A stretch of 64,000 bases of DNA from Yarrowia lipolytica (lineage: Eukaryota; Ascomycota; Dipodascomycetes; Dipodascales): assembly GCF_001761485.1 (NCBI RefSeq), contig NC_090774.1, positions 372,001-436,000 of the forward strand, in the 5' to 3' direction. The translations under genes were made by a program, and so were the position numbers. Positions 42,191 through 50,742 of this stretch are shown piece by piece. The notes under the pieces were generated by a model. That model was given only the letters and a program-made list of their open reading frames with translations. It was not told the origin of the DNA and searched no databases. How positions within the stretch are numbered: position 1 is the stretch's first letter; every line of letters begins with the position of its first letter.

Positions 42191-42543
42191 TCATACCACG
42201 GATCCTAAATAAACAGAATATTTTAAAAGCTGAAGCATCTTTTCATCCCAATAGCCCCTGTGACCGTGTATGGCCTACGGCTTTGATTGTGTTCATATTC
42301 TTTTTTGATTACAAACGGCCATCCCAATGGTGTGGAGGGCAATAGGCCTGTCGCTTGGCCTGTCACTTGGGCCTGGTCTCCCCACCCATGCAGCAGGAAG
42401 TTTATCATTTTAAGGTTTCTTGGCACCACTCCCAGGGTGCGCGCGTATGCATTATATTTCGCCCTTGCGTCATTTCAGACGGACCTTCTCGAATTACATT
42501 TATTGAGCCTCTTCGCTTGATTTCGACCAGGATAGCAGCCCAT

Positions 42544-44376
42544 ATGATCAAAATGCGTCTCAAATTCCACCATCTCGTTTTTACTGTGGGCGCTGTGCTC
42601 TCGGTATTGCTCTTTCTGAGCCTCTGCCCCCTCACGCTCAAGCGGATCCCCTCAAATTACATTAACACCGCAGTCGACGGCTACTACTTCCAATATCACC
42701 GACTGACACATGTCCGACACCGAAAGAACTGGTTCCGACCCTCTGTCAGAGGAATAATCGATGGCTCCTTTTTCGAGGTCGACTCTACCGCACCGTGGAG
42801 AGTTGCCTACTCTTCAAACAAGCCGGGAGTGGCTCCTGCTGCTGTCACACAACCTAACCAGCGACCCACAATCGTCACTCTCAACGCAGGCGACGAAGAC
42901 AGCGACATTTTGGCCGCCTGGAAGCGAGCCTGGTATGCTGCTGGTTTCAACCCCGTCGTACACATTGAAACCGATCATTCACTGCAACACAAGATGGAGG
43001 CCGTCTCGCAAGCTAATGCTCTAATCTTCTGCGACAAACATATTATACCCCTTGACTTCCGACCCAATCTCCCTGGTGGACGAATGAAGGAAGAGTTCTC
43101 TGAAAACAGAGAGAAGAACGGTCATCACGGACGAAACAGCCACCGATGGAAACCCAGCGAGTACATGCCCGATCTGTATGACGACAATGATGTAATTGAC
43201 AAGCTCAAGGGAACCCCTTCGAAGACAACGATCTACTCCCAGATTGAAGACTCTCTACACATGGGCCTTGTTCACTTTGAGAGTATCGAGTTCATCCGAG
43301 ACCTTGTTCAAAAGCTCTCTTCTGACCGTGTCTCTCCCGGCGAGGCCTCCAGAGACTTCCGTGTCTCCATGGAGAACACTCGAGCTCTGGCTGTTTACAC
43401 ACCAGCTAATCTTGAGACTATCACTGGATACTCTTCTCTTCATGAGGACACTGTGGCCGGCATGATATCTTCCCACAAGAGAAACATGTTCTCTGCTGTC
43501 TTTTCTAACGGTCTTCAGGTGGTTGACCCTTACGAGGGTATGAGTCAGATCTTCTCACTCCCCTCCCTGCGACTTGCTCAGCGCCTGGGAGCTTGTCCCA
43601 ACGTCCCTCTGGCCAAGACCTGTCCTCCCATTGCTCCCGTTCTGGAGTATTTTAAGCTGCACAAGCTCACTGAGAAGTCCCACGACCGAGAAGGTGAGGC
43701 CCAGCTTGTCGCACCCAAATTTAACGAGGAACACATCCGAGAACTGCAGAAACTAGGATGCATGATCTGCCAGGACCAGTCCCAGATCCGGCTTCTGAGA
43801 GCATACAACCTGCGACCGCGAACTTTCAAGATCGGCACACTCGCACATCCACTCACTCGAGTCGCGGCCGAACATGTCTCCACTGATGTAGATATCGAGA
43901 TGGTCTACGACTCTTCCACTGCTTACGAGTCTTGGGTTCACAATGTCACTCATAGAGTCATTTCCAGCGATCGATTCGGATCCGTCCCCAAGGTGCTCAT
44001 GATGAAGGATGTCCTCTACAAGTCATTCTTCGAGCAATCTAACTCCATTTGGCTGACCTGGGAAGACTCGTTCGTCCCTAGCTCCGAAACCAACAACGAT
44101 ATCGAGTACCATCTGGGCTTTGTTCTTCCACCTGAGCCGGATTCCAGAGTGCATGTCAAGAGTTTCAAGTCCATTGGTGAGGGTCTCGTGTCTCCTCATG
44201 AGTTCTTCAACAACGGAGAGACTATCATGAAGGCTATCAACGCCCGACTGCATAATGATGATGGCAATGACTCCATCCTCAACACCGTTGAGGGATGGAA
44301 CATTCCTGATACCGAGATCTGGAGATTCCTCCAGGAGCTCAAGTCTCTCCACCGAAGAAACCAGAACATCAACTAA
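42544..44376 (+). CDS. Type II membrane protein of unknown function
   Basis: The protein has 610 residues from the ATG at 42544 (MIKMRLKFHH). A further in-frame ATG lies at 42388 but would place the membrane segment 65 residues in. One signal-anchor segment spans about residues 11-34 (VFTVGAVLSVLLFLSLCPL) after a short basic tail, so the rest should face the lumen of the secretory pathway. The body is soluble, with blocks such as PTIVTLNAGDEDSDILAAWK, ANALIFCDKHIIPLDFRPN and SNSIWLTWEDSF, and an N-glycosylation sequon at HNVTHR. The first block, with an early strand and a Trp/Lys helix, recalls fungal Golgi transferases, but I see no DxD site I trust. No function is assigned. It is probably conserved in fungi, and its codon use is that of a normal expressed gene. 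Confidence 0.82.
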   Translation: MIKMRLKFHHLVFTVGAVLSVLLFLSLCPLTLKRIPSNYINTAVDGYYFQYHRLTHVRHRKNWFRPSVRGIIDGSFFEVDSTAPWRVAYSSNKPGVAPAAVTQPNQRPTIVTLNAGDEDSDILAAWKRAWYAAGFNPVVHIETDHSLQHKMEAVSQANALIFCDKHIIPLDFRPNLPGGRMKEEFSENREKNGHHGRNSHRWKPSEYMPDLYDDNDVIDKLKGTPSKTTIYSQIEDSLHMGLVHFESIEFIRDLVQKLSSDRVSPGEASRDFRVSMENTRALAVYTPANLETITGYSSLHEDTVAGMISSHKRNMFSAVFSNGLQVVDPYEGMSQIFSLPSLRLAQRLGACPNVPLAKTCPPIAPVLEYFKLHKLTEKSHDREGEAQLVAPKFNEEHIRELQKLGCMICQDQSQIRLLRAYNLRPRTFKIGTLAHPLTRVAAEHVSTDVDIEMVYDSSTAYESWVHNVTHRVISSDRFGSVPKVLMMKDVLYKSFFEQSNSIWLTWEDSFVPSSETNNDIEYHLGFVLPPEPDSRVHVKSFKSIGEGLVSPHEFFNNGETIMKAINARLHNDDGNDSILNTVEGWNIPDTEIWRFLQELKSLHRRNQNIN

Positions 44377-44542
44377 GTGACCTCATCCAAGCACTTGACG
44401 AGCCTTTCGCATACACTGAGACCGCTCTGTCTCTTTGTCTTTCATTTGAGCCACCTAATCTTTACAACGTCTCTCCATCAATACGCGAGTTGAAGCTACA
44501 TAAGTCGTCTATTTCAGCTAGCTCTCGATAAGCAGTCGCCTG

Positions 44543-44917
44543 TCACTTCCCCAGTACCCCCAACATGGTCTTAACGACATCAGCGCAGGTCTGCAAGTTG
44601 TTGCGGGACATTTCCAGCTCCTGGTGCCGACTTCGGATCCATTGAATCCCTAAGTCAATTCTAGGTTAGTTTTCTAATGCATTTATTTATCATCTCTCTC
44701 TTGATTTTCATGGAATCGTAGTCAGTTGTAACGCTCGTAATACTTACCGTTTTTCGCCTCTTTGAAGATCAATCAGGCTCATGGACTCGTTCCATAACTG
44801 CAGGTCGCGAATGAATTCCTCGAAGTCCTTCATTATTTCCTTTCGGATCGCCTCGTCTTGCTCAACGAGCTCGGCGTACTTGCCGCGAATCATGCTCTCA
44901 AGCTCGTTAGGAAACAT
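44543..44917 (-). CDS. Small two-exon helical protein, not recognised
   Basis: This gene is too short and split to be obvious. Exon 1 runs 44917-44748 from MFPNELESMIRGKYAELVEQ. An 87-base intron follows (GTAAGT donor at 44747, CTAACCTAG acceptor ending 44661). Exon 2 runs 44660-44543 and ends VVKTMLGVLGK. The joined protein has 95 residues, highly charged and helical, probably coiled coil. The same frame is open further upstream from an ATG at 45022 (MLLNSKEGPYKQILEA), with protein-like sequence (SSSSKRNSLTNYAIDPEI) in between, but a TGA at 44974-44972 interrupts it. Either translation starts at 44917, or the gene carries a nonsense change or sequencing error. It could be a small subunit of a larger complex; I do not recognise the family. 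Confidence 0.65.
44661..44747 (-). other. Intron of the small helical-protein gene
   Basis: This 87-base minus-strand intron runs from GTAAGT to CTAACCTAG. It splits an Arg codon (CG|A) and joins two coding stretches of matching character; unspliced reading stops at the TAA within the donor. Confidence 0.75.
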
Positions 44918-45022
44918 GATCTCAGGGTCGATGGCATAGTTGGTGAGAGAGTTCCTCTTGGAGGACGAGCTTCAAGCCTCCAGAATCTGCTTGTAGGGCC
45001 CCTCCTTGGAGTTGAGTAACAT

Positions 45023-45731
45023 CGGAGAAGGGTGCGCGGCACTGGAGCCGGGTATCTTGTGGGCGTGTCGAAATATCTTCGTGTAATTTAGGCGCGAGGG
45101 ATCACGATCGGTATCTTAGAGGGTATATGTTTGTGTCGGGTGTGCTGTTGAAGCGTCTGGAGTGTAGAGAAGAGTGAGTGTATATGTAAGTGAGGGGTTG
45201 TCTTATAAGACACCCTTAAAACAACCTGTTGGTGCTGTACTTGTACTCATGTTGTATGTGTAACTATTTTCCCACCTTAAATTGATGTTTTGTCTGTGTT
45301 GTTAATTAGGCGAGTTTGTTTTGGTATGCATCCCAAACAATACACCAGTGAAGCAAACTGTGGAGTGCTGTGGCGTGATTGAAAGATATCACGTATAAAT
45401 CAACTTCAATATAACTCGTTTACAATTTCACAATGATTTATATACTACCAATATCCCTTTAATCTCTCCAGAGCCCCATACTCCCCCAATCTTTACATAG
45501 TAGTCAATCAAATAAGGTTGTAAGTGTGTTTGGTAACCCTAGCAACCGCGTTGGTGCACGCGTCTCACTACACCTCTCTCTTGAACAAATTCCACTCGAC
45601 GATAATACCACCAGTGCGGCAATACACCAGGGCCGACAACAATACTACACTGCGCGCGCATCTCCACCACTGCTTGAACGACTGCCCACACATCCCGCAT
45701 TTGCTCCACCATACTTCCATCTCATGATACC
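45023..45731. promoter_or_regulatory. Divergent intergenic region before DSN1
   Basis: This region is AT rich in its middle and CA rich near DSN1. An upstream ATG at 45724 opens a 26-codon frame that overlaps the DSN1 start. No gene is supported. Confidence 0.45.
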
Positions 45732-47414
45732 ATGCCCTCGAAGGGCTCCAAGAAACCTAGGAAGCATGGCCATGGTGCAGACCTGGCAAGTGATAGCTTG
45801 CTAGACCAGCTGTTAGCCGAGTCGGATGATGGGCAGGAACAGCGACCTGCCAAGCGTCGCGGTATTCTGGCGTCAGCGAGGACGAAGAAGGATCTGAAGA
45901 ACACGAGGACTGCTAAAAGGACAATGAGTGAGATGGCACCTAGCAAAGCGTCTCAGGAGAAGCCTAGAAAGGCAGCAAGGTCTCAGACTATTGGTCACGG
46001 TGCCTCTGATACCTCAGGCAAACAGACGAAGACGAATGGTAAGGTTCAGAAAAAACATACACAACCATCACAAAACGGAGACTTCACCAAACCGATAGGT
46101 GTACTGGACATGGATGACAACGACACAGACGACCATGGACGACGATCACTGCAACAAGAGACCCAGCAGGTCATTACGCCTACAGAGGTATCTTCTCCAC
46201 CACCACCAGACCCAGCCGTGGGCATGGTAGGAGGTAACAGTGCGGATGAAGAGCTGTTTGAGGTGGAGTTAGAGACCGCGGAAGGGTTCAGATACAGGCG
46301 ACGACTGACCAGGCGAGAGCTGGAGGAGCTACAGGCTGAGGAGGAGAGCACTTCACCTCAAGGGGTTGAGATGATGGAACCTGAGACTGAAAACTCGGAA
46401 ATGGACCCCGACCATGTCACAGACTCGACGTCACACAGTAGCGTTCATGTTGGTGCCCGTCCAAAGGACTCGTTTGTGCCCATGTCGCCAAAAGACGTTT
46501 CGTTGCCGCTCAAACATACACCAGTGATACAACAACAGGATATGCGAAAAGTACCTGCAAAGACGCCCGAGCGCAACCACGACAACCGGGGAAGACGGAT
46601 TAGTTCTCTTGGGAACGGCTTTGAAGGAGAGCCTCATGCAGACGTGGATGCGCAAAACTTCTACAAGCACTTTGAGCCCGGTCTGCCGGAACCTCATAAA
46701 GCACGGCTTCTGTTGACGTGGTCTGGTAAACGTGCGATGATGAATCACAAGACCAGGATGGTTCGTGAGAGTGCTCCTCAGGGTCTGTCGGAAACTGACG
46801 AGACTACAGCTCGACGCATTGTTCGTGTAATTATGGAAGACATTATTCGAGACATGAAGGACGGCAAAGTGAACACCAGTTGGTACAATCGACCTGAGCC
46901 TGACGGTGACGACCATTCCAATTCACGGTTCACCAAGCCCAATGCACAGAACATTGCCAATGCTGAGAAACTCGCGCTGTTTAAGAAGCGGCTGGCTGCC
47001 CAACAAGCAGAGATCAAGGAATGGGCCAAGTTGGAAGCGGAGGCGCGAGAGAGACTGGATATGGCCAAGGGTAAGAGTCAGAAGTTAGTTGCACAGCTTC
47101 AAAAGCCGTTTGATTCGCCGCCGACCCTCCCTTCTCTGTTGAGCGATGTTGCACTATCTGCATCCACGTTTTCCCGTCAGATTGACCAGGTTGAAGACGC
47201 TGTGAACAAAATCAACAGTTGCAACGTTCGGGCATCCAAGTTCTGCGACGAGCAGTTCCAGGCGCTTGATAATGTGTTAGAATCTCGAAGCAGGAAAAGA
47301 CCAAGGCAGTCTCAAGATTTCAGAACCATCTTTAATGCTGATAGGTTCAGGGAGTCGACCTTGGACGGTGAGCAGACCAGAGACGTTCTCAGAACGCTTA
47401 GTCGACTCAAGTGA
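45732..47414 (+). CDS. DSN1: Kinetochore MIND/Mis12 complex subunit Dsn1/Mis13
   Basis: Dsn1 (Mis13) is part of the four-protein Mis12 complex that joins inner kinetochore proteins to Ndc80. The protein has 560 residues, similar to yeast Dsn1. The N-terminal 310 residues are basic, Ser/Pro rich and probably unstructured, with Lys-Arg clusters that suit Aurora B control. The conserved Mis13 domain starts near residue 318: PEPHKARLLLTWSGKRAM, then TARRIVRVIMEDIIRDM, a Trp-Tyr motif (NTSWYNRPEP), and a coiled coil NAEKLALFKKRLAAQQAEI with KEWAKLEAEARE. Family members share the LLTWxxKRA block. The start is the ATG at 45732; an ATG eight bases earlier is in another frame. It converges on TRS20. 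Confidence 0.85.
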   Translation: MPSKGSKKPRKHGHGADLASDSLLDQLLAESDDGQEQRPAKRRGILASARTKKDLKNTRTAKRTMSEMAPSKASQEKPRKAARSQTIGHGASDTSGKQTKTNGKVQKKHTQPSQNGDFTKPIGVLDMDDNDTDDHGRRSLQQETQQVITPTEVSSPPPPDPAVGMVGGNSADEELFEVELETAEGFRYRRRLTRRELEELQAEEESTSPQGVEMMEPETENSEMDPDHVTDSTSHSSVHVGARPKDSFVPMSPKDVSLPLKHTPVIQQQDMRKVPAKTPERNHDNRGRRISSLGNGFEGEPHADVDAQNFYKHFEPGLPEPHKARLLLTWSGKRAMMNHKTRMVRESAPQGLSETDETTARRIVRVIMEDIIRDMKDGKVNTSWYNRPEPDGDDHSNSRFTKPNAQNIANAEKLALFKKRLAAQQAEIKEWAKLEAEARERLDMAKGKSQKLVAQLQKPFDSPPTLPSLLSDVALSASTFSRQIDQVEDAVNKINSCNVRASKFCDEQFQALDNVLESRSRKRPRQSQDFRTIFNADRFRESTLDGEQTRDVLRTLSRLK

Positions 47415-47763
47415 AAACATTCCCATGTGGACTATTTGCATTGTGGGATTGTAACAGATGCTGATGCACTAATAATTGGCATCTTTACCCTGGCAGTTGA
47501 TTGTTGGATTCAGCAGCACTGCGCAGGCGTGTACTATATATCAAATTAATTTATTACGATTAAGGACTCGGCGCTTTATACTTGTAAATACTGGCTACCG
47601 GTTTTCTAAAATATATTGTCTCATGTACATATCCCTTCCGTTACCCTCGTCAAATCTCGTTGTTTGGGGCTTCTCCTCAGTGGCCATCGAGACTTGTTCT
47701 CAATGCTGTCGCTGACTTTTTATCGCTGCTCTCCGTCGCATTCGTTCGTGCTTAGTCCCAGCC
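47415..47763. other. Convergent 3' region DSN1/TRS20
   Basis: This 349-bp stretch lies between two converging stops. It is AT rich around 47540-47620, which may serve as the polyadenylation region for both genes. No gene or RNA is seen. Confidence 0.5.
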
Positions 47764-48189
47764 CTACAGATACTTCTTGGCCAAGCTCTTGATTCGCTGG
47801 TCGAACACTGGGCTGGTGATGGGCTGGTTTACAAAGTAGAATGGCGACAATAAGGTCTTGACGTAGAGGTCGTGGACCTCCTGAAAGAACTGACGTATCG
47901 ACTCCTCATTTCTGGTCTCATGCAGCAACATGATTTTGATATCTCCGGCGGTCACGAAGGCAGACACCAGATGACTGTAGAAGTTGTCGACTGTTCGCAG
48001 GTACAGCTGGTTGGTCCTAGATGCGGTCTGCTCCACCATGTCAATAGCTGCGTGTAGAATAAATGGTGCCAGCTCCTTCATTTCGGGCGAGAATCGGGAG
48101 TTCCCATCACCTCCTTGGCGGTATGTGCCGAACTCTTGTGTGTAAATGGGGTTGTCTTCAGTGCCCACGATTGCAAGGTAATATGACAT
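47764..48189 (-). CDS. TRS20: TRAPP complex subunit Trs20 (sedlin/TRAPPC2)
   Basis: Trs20 is a small longin-fold subunit shared by TRAPP complexes, which activate the Rab GTPase Ypt1 in ER-Golgi traffic. The protein has 141 residues, typical of sedlin. The family opening MSYYLAIVGTEDNPIYTQEF is clear, as are LHAAIDMVEQ, TNQLYLRTVDNFYSHLVSAF, KIMLLHETRNEESIRQFF and PFYFVNQPITSPVFD. The ATG at 48189 is unambiguous. The TFIIIC subunit gene lies upstream in tandem, 360 bp away. Confidence 0.95.
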   Translation of the reverse strand: MSYYLAIVGTEDNPIYTQEFGTYRQGGDGNSRFSPEMKELAPFILHAAIDMVEQTASRTNQLYLRTVDNFYSHLVSAFVTAGDIKIMLLHETRNEESIRQFFQEVHDLYVKTLLSPFYFVNQPITSPVFDQRIKSLAKKYL

Positions 48190-48549
48190 GACGGGCTGTG
48201 TGTAGTATGATGTGTGAGAGAGAGCTGCTTTGTGTCTCCAACTGAGGTTTGATGGCGCTTGGGGACTGTCGTTGTGTGATTGTAGCTTGTCCTCAGTTTC
48301 AGGGTGCCGTTGTAATGGTGGTGGTCCTTATTTCAATGTGCTGGGACAGCACACGCGTAAGACGCATGATGAGAATTTAAGCGATTCAAAGGTGTGGATA
48401 AATTCCGAAAAATATAATTTAACGCTATTGAAATAAAATACTCATTGATATTTGCGTAAGCCAGAATCAAAAACATTGGCCCCTACCATTACACCAGACA
48501 TATCTAAAATACATATATTCATCATGTTGTACTAGCCTATAAATATGCC
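48190..48549. promoter_or_regulatory. Intergenic region, TRS20 promoter
   Basis: This holds the TRS20 upstream region and the 3' end of the TFIIIC subunit gene. No gene or notable repeat is seen. Confidence 0.45.
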
Positions 48550-50742
48550 TCACTCGTTATAAATCTGAGGGACATTCTCATAGTATCGCGTGCCTGTGTA
48601 AGGACACAGGGGGAACACGGCCAGTAGAGTCTTGGTAAGATAACCTAGAGTCGAGGGCTCCAAACTTCTCCAGTTGAGAATCTTGGATGGACCCCAGCTT
48701 GGTGTTAGGGGATCCAGGATAAGAATTGGCAGCTGGGTGAGTGCACATCGCTTCCATGTGTGTCCTTCTGTAGAAACGACCACCTCGAGGTTCTGTGCTT
48801 GAGCATTCATATCGAATGACTCACTGATGAAATCAGTTTTCACGGTTACCATGCCCAGCTCAGGTGTAAGGGGGATAGGAGGTTCCTGTTGTCCTGCAAT
48901 CTCGGTGAAAGCACTGAGAATGGCAAAGTCATAGCCTGAGAGCTTCGGCGACACGCTATCCCAGTTTTTGCTGACGTAGAAGAGTACAAGAGAGAATAGT
49001 AGTTTCTGCATCTCTGGGATCAGTGTGAGATCATAGAACGCAGAGAATCTGGCCTTGTCAAGCTCATCTGACAAGAAGACGGAATTCAGAAGTTCTTCCA
49101 AAGTGCCGTTGGTCTCGGCCATGTGTTGGGTAATATGTTGGGAAGGAGAGAGGTTGAACTGAGTGGCGAGATGCTCAAGATAATTAGACTTGAACACCAT
49201 ACCAGCCTGGCCATCTTCATCTTTGAACAGCTTCTGGGCCACTCTTCCCCAGACTTGGAACTCCCACTGGGAGCTCTGCATAGCTTCTCCAGCAGCCATG
49301 GACGACGGTCTCAAAGGAACAGCATCATGAGAGAGCGATGTGGGAGTAATCAGAGGTACAAATGCGACACGTGTGACCACGGTAGAAGGAATAGGGAACT
49401 TGAGGACGTTGGTGGGAGTGACAGCGTAGAAGATGGAAAGGAATGTGCCATGAGGACTGATAGCAGCGCCAGATATGACAGCCTCGTAATCAAGAGTATT
49501 GAAACTTGGTGTAACACCGTTCAAACTTCCATTGTTTTCCTTAGCTGTTGTGAGACGCTTCATCAGCAGAGCCATGGTCTGTTCCTGTTGCTCCATGGTG
49601 TTGGAAGTAGGGTTCCAGTAGACGACTCCACCCTTGTATGTTACAATAAGGACCTTGTCATCGTGAATAGCGATATCTGACACCGTGTTTGAATCACCCC
49701 AGAGAGGTGATTCAATTTTTCCTTCTGGGCTCACCCAAGTGAGTCTGTGTGGTTGCGAGACAGCGACTGTTCCATTTACAAAAGACATAGCAGCAATCAC
49801 AAATCGGGAAGAAGAGATGAGGGTGGAAGGTTCGCCAAGCTCTTGCTTCTCATTATCCCAAGTAAGCTTCACGACCTCGTTAGCGTCAGTTACAGCTACC
49901 AGAGCACTACCTCCATATGGAGTGGCGTCCCATGCGAGTTTGACAATCTGTCTGTCACGAGTAAAAGTAGAAGCTACTATCTTGAGATCGTTTGCTTCGA
50001 CAGATAACACGATGATTTCGCCTCGACCAGTTCCCACAGCGACGTAATTGTTTTTATCGATTGTTGGCGACCATGCAAAGCTGTGGATCTGGAAACTGTA
50101 GTACTGTTCGCGGGTGTATTCCTGCTCGGTAATTCCAGGCACGCTGGGCGTTCCGGCACGTGAGCCCTTGGGTGTGTCTTCGCCATGGTCAATCATGGAG
50201 CTGTCTCCGTTGGTGGGCTCTTCCACCACTGTAGGATGGTCTTCTCCGTTAGTCTCACCAGTCTCCTTTTTGACGCGTTTGTACAGCACATCAGCAACGT
50301 TGTGGCACAGAGTCCACGAGTGCTTCTCCACCTGGCCTCGGTGGTCGTAGATGAACAGCTCATGGGTGGTATTGAGCAGACCAATGAGACAACCGTGCAT
50401 CTTTCCGAGGCCTGTTGGAGACCAAGCAATATCAGCCACGTGCCGGTCACCGGAGCCGTACTGGATCTGGTTGCCCGGAATCGACGTGGAGCCCCCAGCT
50501 GTGACGGGGATGGCGTCCATGGTGTCAGACTTGTTGATGGTGAAGTTGGTTTCGGGGAACTGGGCCCAGTTTCGGTCTCGCACACTGTCAATCTCATCGT
50601 CACGCGAAGTGATGGGTCCGTTGACATTGAGAACGACCGCGTCCGATCCTGCAGCAATACTCAGATCACCATCGTCCGACCAGGCCAGAGCTCCACCAGT
50701 TGCTGAGGGTTGGATTCTCGGTAAACGAATGTCTTTCAACAT
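48550..50742 (-). CDS. TFIIIC subunit with WD-like domain and C-terminal zinc finger (Tfc8/TFIIIC90-like)
   Basis: TFIIIC binds tRNA gene promoters and recruits TFIIIB for Pol III. From the ATG at 50742 (MLKDIRLPRIQ) the protein has 730 residues. A second in-frame ATG at 50916 would add 58 residues that look like leader sequence (MLLLCTTPPSRQ). The N-terminal part is a beta-propeller-like domain that opens with LAWSDDGDLSIAAGSDAVVLN, as in the TFIIIC delta/90-kDa family. Further blades include DIAWSPTGLGKMHGCLIGLLN and FAWSPTIDKNNYVAVGTGRG. The C-terminus has the family zinc-finger pattern GHTWKRCALTQLPI, then FPLCPYTGTRYYENVPQ, although the usual final CxxC is partly replaced (CPYTG). The family call is good; the exact yeast counterpart is less certain. 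Confidence 0.78.
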   Translation of the reverse strand: MLKDIRLPRIQPSATGGALAWSDDGDLSIAAGSDAVVLNVNGPITSRDDEIDSVRDRNWAQFPETNFTINKSDTMDAIPVTAGGSTSIPGNQIQYGSGDRHVADIAWSPTGLGKMHGCLIGLLNTTHELFIYDHRGQVEKHSWTLCHNVADVLYKRVKKETGETNGEDHPTVVEEPTNGDSSMIDHGEDTPKGSRAGTPSVPGITEQEYTREQYYSFQIHSFAWSPTIDKNNYVAVGTGRGEIIVLSVEANDLKIVASTFTRDRQIVKLAWDATPYGGSALVAVTDANEVVKLTWDNEKQELGEPSTLISSSRFVIAAMSFVNGTVAVSQPHRLTWVSPEGKIESPLWGDSNTVSDIAIHDDKVLIVTYKGGVVYWNPTSNTMEQQEQTMALLMKRLTTAKENNGSLNGVTPSFNTLDYEAVISGAAISPHGTFLSIFYAVTPTNVLKFPIPSTVVTRVAFVPLITPTSLSHDAVPLRPSSMAAGEAMQSSQWEFQVWGRVAQKLFKDEDGQAGMVFKSNYLEHLATQFNLSPSQHITQHMAETNGTLEELLNSVFLSDELDKARFSAFYDLTLIPEMQKLLFSLVLFYVSKNWDSVSPKLSGYDFAILSAFTEIAGQQEPPIPLTPELGMVTVKTDFISESFDMNAQAQNLEVVVSTEGHTWKRCALTQLPILILDPLTPSWGPSKILNWRSLEPSTLGYLTKTLLAVFPLCPYTGTRYYENVPQIYNE

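Larger units (their letters stand above)
38347..42543. other. 4.2-kb gene-poor region
   Basis: No gene is supported. Frames at 39859-40167 and 40390-40731 have no domain, no good codon bias and no intron signals. Structured elements are listed separately: abutting 21-bp near-palindromes (38793-38834), a 10-bp-arm hairpin (38923-38947), CTACTTGTAG copies (38647, 38837, 39351) and a 26-C tract (42165-42190). Confidence 0.45.
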
